Shown here in pieces: positions 6,788-11,408 of a stretch of DNA of 11,408 nucleotides (positions are counted from its first letter, which is position 1; the number at the start of each line of letters is the position of its first letter). The stretch is from contig JAGCLR010000299.1 in NCBI GenBank assembly GCA_017646885.1, forward strand, positions 1 through 11,408, written 5' to 3'. The notes under the pieces are model-generated. The model was not told the origin of the DNA and made no database searches. It worked only from the letters and a program-made list of their open reading frames with translations. The DNA comes from Methanobrevibacter sp. Lineage in GTDB: Archaea; Methanobacteriota; Methanobacteria; Methanobacteriales; Methanobacteriaceae. Both the position numbers and the translations under genes were made by a program.

Positions 6788-6856
6788 ATACTGAAATATT
6801 GATATTTAATATGCTGAAAATTGATATTGAATATACTGAAATAATGAATATTTAAC
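6788..6856 (+). repeat. Three tandem imperfect repeats of 22-24 bases
   Basis: Copies at 6788-6810, 6811-6832 and 6833-6856 all begin ATACTGAAA or ATGCTGAAA and continue with a TTGATATTTAAT-like second half. They are contiguous and lie between the regulator and the acyl-CoA synthetase gene. The spacing of about two helix turns per unit suits repeated protein binding sites, but function is unproven. Confidence 0.6.
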
Positions 6857-6885
6857 AAAAATTTACAATAAAATAAGAAGGATTA

Positions 6886-6921
6886 ATGGCTATATTCAAG
6901 GGGAGTATTAGCTTAGATTAA
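6886..6921 (+). other. Possible 11-codon upstream open reading frame before the acyl-CoA synthetase gene
   Basis: ATG 6886 is preceded by AAGGA (6878-6882) and followed by 11 codons (MAIFKGSISLD) to TAA at 6919-6921, 15 bases before the synthetase start and in the same frame. Two in-frame stops (6919, 6925) rule out a longer synthetase. It could be a translated leader or pure chance. Confidence 0.25.
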
Positions 6922-6925
6922 AAAT

Positions 6926-6933
6926 AGAGTGAT
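6926..6933 (+). promoter_or_regulatory. Shine-Dalgarno-like site of the acyl-CoA synthetase gene
   Basis: AGAGTGAT resembles the GAGGTGAT core and ends three bases before ATG 6937. With in-frame stops just upstream, it fixes the start. Confidence 0.55.
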
Positions 6934-6936
6934 ATA

Positions 6937-8610
6937 ATGACATCTTTAATAGGAAACTTTGTAAACAGAGTTGATTTTAAATCCTATAAGGATTTTTACG
7001 ATAATTTTGAATTTACTGTGCCGAAGGACTTTAACTTTGGTTTTGATGTAGTGGATGAATATGCAAGAATAGACCCAGAAAAGCTTGCATTGATTTGGTG
7101 TGACGATAACGAGAAAAAGGTCTTCACATTTTTGGATATGAAAAAATTATCCAATAAGGCTGCAAATCTCTTCAAATCCCAAGGAATCAAAAAGGGAGAT
7201 GCAGTATTGCTTACCTTAAAAAACAGATATGAATTCTGGATCTGCATGACTGCACTTCATAAAATTGGTGCAATAGCTATTCCAACCACTCACATGGTAA
7301 AGCTTCATGATATAATTTATAGAGTAGAAAATGCAAGCATTAAAATGGTTGTCTCTGTAGAAGAGGACCAATTGATTCCTGATTACGAAGCTTGTGAAGA
7401 AGAGTTAGGCATTGAACTTAAGAAAGCTCTTGTAGGAAATATCGATAAGGAAGGTTGGTTAAACTTTGATGAGGAACTCGCTAAGATGAGTGATGAGTTT
7501 GAAAGGCCAACTGGAGAAGATGCAACTCACGAGGATGAGACTTTCCTCATTTACTTCTCAAGTGGAACCACTGGAAACCCTAAAATGGTTGCACATGCTC
7601 ACACTTATGCAATTGGACACTTGATTACTGCTAAATACTGGCACAATGTTGTCGAAGATGGTGTTCACCACACCTCTGCTGATACCGGATGGGGTAAGGC
7701 AGTATGGGGTAACTACTACGGCCAATGGATTGCAGGTTCTGCAGTGTTTGTTTACGATTATGTAAGGTTCAATGGTTTGGATTTAATGGAAAAGATCATT
7801 GAAAACAAGGTAAACACTTTCTGTGCACCTCCAACAATCTACAGGTTCTTGATTAAGGAAGACTTATCCCAATTCGACTTTTCCAATGTCCAATACGCAA
7901 CTACTGCTGGAGAGCCATTGCCTCCGGAAGTATTCAATAGATTTAAAGAATTTACCGGTCTTGAAATTAAAGAAGGATTCGGTCAAACCGAAACAACCCT
8001 TTCATTGGCTACTTTCATTTGGATGGAATCTAAAACTGGTTGTGTAGGTAAACCATCCCCTGCATATAAGATAAGCCTTTTGGATTCAGACCATAATGTG
8101 GTGGACATTGGTTCTGAAGGAGAAATCTGTTTTGACATTTCTGGAGAAAGATCTGTAGGTTTGTTTAAGGAATATTACAGAAACCAAGAGAAGACTGATG
8201 AAGTGTGCCATGATGGCTATTACCACTGTGGAGACACCGCATATGTTGATGAAGACGGTTATTACACCTTCGTTGGTAGAAATGATGACATTATCAAGTC
8301 TTCAGGTTACCGTATTGGACCGTATGAAGTGGAAAACGCAGTAATTTCCCACCCTTCAGTATTGGAATGTGCAATTACAGGTGTTCCTGATGAACTTAGA
8401 GGTCAAATCGTTAAGGCAACAATCGTTCTTGCAAAAGGATTCAAGCCAAGCGAAGAGCTTAAAAAGGATATTCAAAATCATGTAAAGCATGAAACCGCTC
8501 CTTACAAATATCCAAGAATGATTGACTTTGTTGAAGAATTGCCTAAAACAATAAGCGGTAAGATTCAAAGAAAAATAATCAGAACTGAAGATGAGAATAA
8601 ACTTAAATAA
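6937..8610 (+). CDS. AMP-forming acyl-CoA synthetase, medium/branched-chain type
   Basis: A 557-residue adenylate-forming enzyme converting a carboxylic acid, ATP and CoA to acyl-CoA, AMP and pyrophosphate. All core motifs are intact: the phosphate loop SSGTTGNPK (208-216), GFGQTET (347-353), the ATP-ribose Asp433 in [19 protein letters not shown] (447-460) at the hinge to the C-terminal domain, and the catalytic Lys542 in ISGKIQRK. Acetyl-CoA synthetases carry a Trp just before QTET that closes the acyl pocket; here it is Gly349, as in medium-chain enzymes, so the substrate is probably longer or branched rather than acetate. The related medium-chain synthetase of Methanosarcina acetivorans is known to prefer 2-methylbutyrate. 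It lies behind the cupin regulator and ahead of the 2-oxoacid oxidoreductase genes, suggesting activation of branched short-chain acids for amino acid synthesis. The exact substrate is inferred; benzoate-type or straight-chain acids remain possible. Confidence 0.9.
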   Translation: MTSLIGNFVNRVDFKSYKDFYDNFEFTVPKDFNFGFDVVDEYARIDPEKLALIWCDDNEKKVFTFLDMKKLSNKAANLFKSQGIKKGDAVLLTLKNRYEFWICMTALHKIGAIAIPTTHMVKLHDIIYRVENASIKMVVSVEEDQLIPDYEACEEELGIELKKALVGNIDKEGWLNFDEELAKMSDEFERPTGEDATHEDETFLIYFSSGTTGNPKMVAHAHTYAIGHLITAKYWHNVVEDGVHHTSADTGWGKAVWGNYYGQWIAGSAVFVYDYVRFNGLDLMEKIIENKVNTFCAPPTIYRFLIKEDLSQFDFSNVQYATTAGEPLPPEVFNRFKEFTGLEIKEGFGQTETTLSLATFIWMESKTGCVGKPSPAYKISLLDSDHNVVDIGSEGEICFDISGERSVGLFKEYYRNQEKTDEVCHDGYYHCGDTAYVDEDGYYTFVGRNDDIIKSSGYRIGPYEVENAVISHPSVLECAITGVPDELRGQIVKATIVLAKGFKPSEELKKDIQNHVKHETAPYKYPRMIDFVEELPKTISGKIQRKIIRTEDENKLK

Positions 8611-8640
8611 TTCTCTTCTCATTATTTTTTTTAAATTTTC
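8611..8640 (+). terminator. T-tract terminator after the acyl-CoA synthetase gene
   Basis: A pyrimidine-rich stretch directly after the stop codon contains a T8 tract (8625-8632) followed by more T runs, an archaeal-type terminator. It suggests that the oxidoreductase genes are mainly transcribed from their own promoter. Confidence 0.5.
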
Positions 8641-8780
8641 TAATTAATAATCTGATTAAGTTTAAAAGTTCAATTGATGGTTTAATAATTAATCATCACT
8701 TAAAAAATCAATAATCAATTTTATCAATTAATATAATTTCAAAAATTAAAAAATTAAATTTATTATAGGATAGTGAATAA
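8641..8780 (+). promoter_or_regulatory. Promoter region of the vor genes with repeated ATCAAT motifs
   Basis: ATCAAT occurs at 8707-8712, 8714-8719 and 8723-8728, with its inverse ATTGAT at 8673-8678. An imperfect palindrome has arms TGATG (8675-8679) and CATCA (8694-8698). TTAATATAATT (8728-8738) is a candidate TATA box, placing the transcription start near 8760-8765 and a short leader before ATG 8781. The repeated motifs beside the TATA box could be regulator sites. All of this is pattern-based in very AT-rich DNA. Confidence 0.4.
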
Positions 8781-9035
8781 ATGAATGTAAATCAAATCAA
8801 ACCATATCCTGTCATTAGCAAAAACAATTGTAAGGCATGTTTAAGATGTATAAGCGCTTGCAAAGAGGAATGCCTTAAATTAAGTGAAGAGATTAATGAT
8901 AGCGGATATCAATATGCAGAATATACTGGAGAAGGCTGTATTGGTTGTGGAGATTGTTATTACACTTGTCCTGAACCATTAGCTATTGAAGTTCATATTC
9001 CTAGAAGGACTAGAAAACCTAAAGGAGATGCTTAA
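8781..9035 (+). CDS. vorC: 2-oxoacid (2-oxoisovalerate):ferredoxin oxidoreductase, delta subunit with two [4Fe-4S] clusters
   Basis: An 84-residue ferredoxin-like subunit that passes electrons between the thiamine-diphosphate site and external ferredoxin. It has two CxxCxxCxxxC motifs: Cys17, 20, 23, 27 and Cys53, 56, 59, 63, the second followed by the usual Pro, the first by Lys. There is an additional Cys31. A basic tail (RRTRKPK) ends the protein. The start ATG 8781 has only a weak AGGA upstream; another ATG four bases on is out of frame. The stop codon directly abuts the start of the alpha subunit gene, so translation is probably coupled, and GGAG inside the last codons (9024-9027) acts as the ribosome site of the next gene. 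The order delta, alpha, beta-gamma favours the VOR type over the four-subunit pyruvate or 2-oxoglutarate enzymes; KorD is the alternative name. Confidence 0.82.
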   Translation: MNVNQIKPYPVISKNNCKACLRCISACKEECLKLSEEINDSGYQYAEYTGEGCIGCGDCYYTCPEPLAIEVHIPRRTRKPKGDA

Positions 9036-10202
9036 ATGAGTAACCAAATCGTAAAAGGAAATACTGCTGTAATCATTGGAGCATTATACGCTGGCTGTGA
9101 TTGTTTCTTTGGCTATCCGATCACTCCTGCAAGTGAGATTCTCCATGAGGCATCAAAATATTTCCCAATGGTAGGAAGAAAGTTTGTACAGGCTGAAAGT
9201 GAAGAGGCATCTGTAAACATGATCTATGGTGGAGCTTCCACTGGTCACAGAGTTATGAGTGCATCATCTGGACCTGGAATCAGCTTAATGCAAGAAGGAT
9301 TCACCTTTTTAGCTGGTGCAGAATTGCCTGCAGTAATTGTAGATGTAATGAGAGCAGGTCCTGGTTTAGGTAATATCGGTCCTGAACAAGGAGATTATAA
9401 TCAAATCGTAAAAGGTGGAGGTCATGGAAACTATAGGAATATAGTTTTGGCACCTAACAGCGTTCAGGAAATGTGTGACTTCACCATGAAGGCATTTGAG
9501 CTTTCAACCAAATACAGAAACCCTGTAGTTGTGCTTGCTGATGCAGTTTTAGGGCAAATGGCTGAACCTTTAAGATTCCCTAAAGAAGCTATTGAGCCTA
9601 AGATTGATGAATCATGGGCTGTAAGAGGCAATAAGGAAACCATGAACAATTTAGTAACTTCAATTTTCCTTGACTTCAATCAATTAGAGGATTTCAACTT
9701 CCAAATTCAAGAAAAGTATGAAACCATCAAGCAAAATGAAGTTGTCTATGAAGAGTATATGGTTGAAGATGCTGCTATTGTCATTGTAGCTTACGGAACA
9801 AGCAGCAGATTATCAAGAACTGCAGTTGATGTTGCAAGAGAAAAAGGCATTAAGTTAGGTCTCTTAAGACCAATCACCTTATTCCCATTCCCAGAGAAAA
9901 GAATTAAGGAATTGGCAGATAAAGGTGTTCAATTTGTTTCCGTTGAAATGAGTAACGGACAATTAAGAGAAGATGTAAAGGCAGCAGCCAATTACGATGA
10001 TGTCCATTTAGTAAACAGAATGGGTGGAAATGTAATTGAGCTTAAGGATATTCTAAATGAAATCTATAAGATGGTAGGAATCGATGAACGTCATAAGGTT
10101 CACAGTGATGAAAAGGATTATGATGCAAGCTACCTAAATGATAAGGAATATCAGGAAGAATTGGATAATGATAACTATTACAATCATAGGGTTGTAGATT
10201 AG
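9036..10202 (+). CDS. vorB: 2-oxoacid (2-oxoisovalerate):ferredoxin oxidoreductase, alpha subunit
   Basis: This subunit carries the pyrimidine-binding and transketolase-C-like domains of 2-oxoacid:ferredoxin oxidoreductases, which interconvert a 2-oxoacid plus CoA with acyl-CoA, CO2 and reduced ferredoxin. Visible motifs are GYPITPASE (26-34), the QAESEE segment with the cofactor-activating glutamates (52-57), SSGPG (76-80), the GPGLGN and GPEQGD loops and the GGGHG segment. The second domain (about 245-345) contains [10 protein letters not shown] and [11 protein letters not shown]. The protein is 388 residues; the last 35 or so (after about 352) form an acidic, Asn/Tyr/Asp-rich tail beyond the recognisable domain. 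It starts immediately after the delta subunit stop and ends 12 bases before the fused beta-gamma gene, so the three form one tight operon. In methanogens the enzyme is thought to run in the reductive carboxylation direction. KorA-type specificity for 2-oxoglutarate is the main alternative. Confidence 0.88.
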   Translation: MSNQIVKGNTAVIIGALYAGCDCFFGYPITPASEILHEASKYFPMVGRKFVQAESEEASVNMIYGGASTGHRVMSASSGPGISLMQEGFTFLAGAELPAVIVDVMRAGPGLGNIGPEQGDYNQIVKGGGHGNYRNIVLAPNSVQEMCDFTMKAFELSTKYRNPVVVLADAVLGQMAEPLRFPKEAIEPKIDESWAVRGNKETMNNLVTSIFLDFNQLEDFNFQIQEKYETIKQNEVVYEEYMVEDAAIVIVAYGTSSRLSRTAVDVAREKGIKLGLLRPITLFPFPEKRIKELADKGVQFVSVEMSNGQLREDVKAAANYDDVHLVNRMGGNVIELKDILNEIYKMVGIDERHKVHSDEKDYDASYLNDKEYQEELDNDNYYNHRVVD

Positions 10203-10210
10203 GGAGGTGA
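10203..10210 (+). promoter_or_regulatory. Strong Shine-Dalgarno site of the beta-gamma subunit gene
   Basis: GGAGGTGA begins directly after the alpha subunit stop and ends four bases before ATG 10215. It is the best ribosome site in the window and decides this start over the in-frame ATG at 10257. Confidence 0.85.
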
Positions 10211-10214
10211 AAGA

Positions 10215-11408
10215 ATGGATAACATTAAAGTAACTGATAATGTAGAAAAAGTTCAAATGAGCGAAATTGAAGAAAAAGTTATTAAAAAGCCAGAATCCTT
10301 ATATGACAGCTTCCCTAGAAAAGGAAATGACATTTACAATACCCATTACTGCGCTGGTTGCGGTCATGGTATTTTACATAAATTGATTGCAGAAGTAATG
10401 GATGAATTGGATATTCAGGAAAGATCCGTAATGATTTCTCCTGTAGGATGTGCAGTATTCGGTTATTACTACTTCAATTGCGGTAATGTGCAAACTGCAC
10501 ACGGAAGAGCTCCTGCAGTGGCTACTGGTATTTCAAGAGCTGAAGACAATGCTATTGTAATGAGCTATCAAGGAGATGGGGATTTAGCTTCAATCGGTTT
10601 GAATGAAACATTGCAAGCTGCTAACCGTGGAGAAAAATTAGCTGTTTTCTTTGTAAACAACACAGTTTACGGAATGACTGGTGGTCAAATGGCACCAACT
10701 ACCTTGATTGGTGAAAAGACTGTAACCTGTCAAAATGGAAGAGATGCTAACTTTGCAGGATATCCTCTACATTTATGTGAATTATTGGATAACTTAAAGG
10801 CACCTGTATTCATTGAAAGAGTGTCCTTGGCAAATCCAAAGCTTATTAGAAAAGCTAAAATAGCTATTAAGAAAGCTTTAATGATTCAAAAAGAAGGTAA
10901 AGGTTACGCTTTCGTTGAAGTATTGTCACCTTGTCCAACCAATATAAGAAGGGATGTTAAAGGTGTTGAAGACTTCTTGGTAAATGAAATGGGTAAGGAA
11001 TTCCCTGTAAAAAGATTCAGAGACTTATCCAAAGAAAGAGAACCTAAGGAAAGGCCTGTAAGTGATTTCTCAATTGAAACCCTTGATAAAGTCTTTGGAA
11101 TCGACAGATCCAAGGAAATCAAGGAAATTGAAGAGTACTTTGATGACATTAAGGTTAAAATAGTCGGTTTTGGTGGTCAAGGAGTATTAAGTACTGGTCT
11201 CACACTTGCTCAAGCGGCATGCAGTGAAGGTAAGGAAGTCTCCTGGTACCCAAGTTATGGTCCTGAACAAAGAGGTGGAACTTCAAACTGTTCTGTAACC
11301 ATTTCAGCTAAAACCATTGGTTCTCCAGTTGTGGAAGAATGTGATATATTAATTGCAATGAACAAGCCTGCTTTTGAAAAATACTCAATAGACGTTAAGG
11401 AAAAAGGA
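10215..11408 (+). CDS. vorA: 2-oxoacid (2-oxoisovalerate):ferredoxin oxidoreductase, fused beta (TPP) and gamma subunit, cut by the right edge
   Basis: The frame stays open for 398 codons to the window end, so the C-terminus is missing. Residues about 45-290 are the beta subunit: CAGCGHG (46-52), and the thiamine-diphosphate/magnesium site with GDGDL (120-124) and [11 protein letters not shown] (148-158). After a charged linker (about 290-312) the gamma domain begins: VGFGGQGV (Gly318 to Gly323), then SYGPEQRGG and NCSVTIS, typical of the gamma subunit that binds CoA and closes the active site. I checked the frame through the junction; there is no stop, start or frameshift, so this is a true fusion. 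Separate beta and gamma genes are usual in the pyruvate and 2-oxoglutarate enzymes of methanogens. The fused form matches, as I recall, the VorA subunit of Methanothermobacter. About 30 charged residues precede the core. The ribosome site is excellent. Confidence 0.88.
   Translation, partial: MDNIKVTDNVEKVQMSEIEEKVIKKPESLYDSFPRKGNDIYNTHYCAGCGHGILHKLIAEVMDELDIQERSVMISPVGCAVFGYYYFNCGNVQTAHGRAPAVATGISRAEDNAIVMSYQGDGDLASIGLNETLQAANRGEKLAVFFVNNTVYGMTGGQMAPTTLIGEKTVTCQNGRDANFAGYPLHLCELLDNLKAPVFIERVSLANPKLIRKAKIAIKKALMIQKEGKGYAFVEVLSPCPTNIRRDVKGVEDFLVNEMGKEFPVKRFRDLSKEREPKERPVSDFSIETLDKVFGIDRSKEIKEIEEYFDDIKVKIVGFGGQGVLSTGLTLAQAACSEGKEVSWYPSYGPEQRGGTSNCSVTISAKTIGSPVVEECDILIAMNKPAFEKYSIDVKEKG

Noticed and set aside
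6616..6858. Minus-strand frame across the end of the regulator gene
   Set aside because: Low-complexity Ile/Tyr/Phe/Asn sequence from AT-rich DNA opposite the cupin domain; no ribosome site.
8356..8622. Minus-strand frame opposite the 3' end of the acyl-CoA synthetase gene
   Set aside because: Lies opposite the conserved C-terminal domain with the catalytic lysine; no independent support.
1240..8780. tRNA, rRNA, riboswitch or CRISPR elements in the spacers
   Set aside because: All spacers are uniformly AT-rich with no GC-richer structured block, no tRNA-like arms and no regularly spaced identical repeats.
10904..11149. Minus-strand frame inside the beta-gamma subunit gene
   Set aside because: Opposite a well-supported gene; Ser/Leu-rich reading without known motif.
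8781..11408. Assignment as 2-oxoglutarate (KOR), pyruvate (POR) or indolepyruvate (IOR) oxidoreductase
   Set aside because: POR and KOR of methanogens usually have separate beta and gamma genes, and IOR has a fused alpha-beta large subunit. Delta, alpha, fused beta-gamma fits VOR best; KOR-like specificity cannot be fully excluded from sequence.
10215..11408. Possible frameshift joining two genes
   Set aside because: Codons read through the linker without stop, frame change or ribosome site, and both domains have intact motifs.

Overview
The window looks like a chromosomal segment from a very AT-rich methanogenic archaeon, most likely Methanobrevibacter or a close relative in the Methanobacteriales. 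This rests on gene content: a THUMP-type archaeal tRNA G10 methyltransferase, a geranylgeranyl-reductase-family flavoprotein of the archaeal-lipid type, and a ferredoxin-dependent 2-oxoacid oxidoreductase with a three-gene, VOR-like layout. Shine-Dalgarno sites of the GGAGGTGA kind and T-tract terminators on AT-rich spacers fit as well. The species cannot be fixed from the sequence. No rRNA, tRNA, CRISPR, insertion sequence or phage gene was found.

Left part (1-3714): a Tyr/Asp/Asn/Arg-rich, apparently disordered protein whose upstream side is outside the window. It is followed on the same strand by a geranylgeranyl-reductase-family enzyme and a tRNA (guanine-10-N2) methyltransferase. A long G-free, T-rich spacer with an inverted repeat separates these from a MATE efflux transporter (3910-5283), which may be translated from a leaderless mRNA. 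The transporter converges on a small minus-strand gene of unknown function (5385-5753) with a C-terminal His/Cys metal-site-like motif and a clear hairpin-plus-T-tract terminator.

Middle (5754-6205): a 452-base divergent regulatory region. It holds a tandem direct repeat next to the minus-strand gene. Before the regulator gene on the plus strand it holds a 14-base inverted repeat bracketing three TTATATAA elements.

Right part (6206 to the edge): a helix-turn-helix/cupin regulator, an AMP-forming medium/branched-chain acyl-CoA synthetase, and a ferredoxin-dependent 2-oxoacid oxidoreductase ordered delta, alpha, then a fused beta-gamma subunit still open at the right edge. The layout matches the three-subunit 2-oxoisovalerate oxidoreductase (VorC-VorB-VorA) of Methanobacteriales. 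My inference is that this is an acid-assimilation module. The synthetase would activate external branched short-chain acids such as 2-methylbutyrate, isobutyrate or isovalerate to CoA esters. VOR would reductively carboxylate these to the 2-oxoacid precursors of Ile, Val and Leu, and the cupin regulator may sense an intermediate. The adjacency is visible; the pathway, substrates and regulation are inferred.
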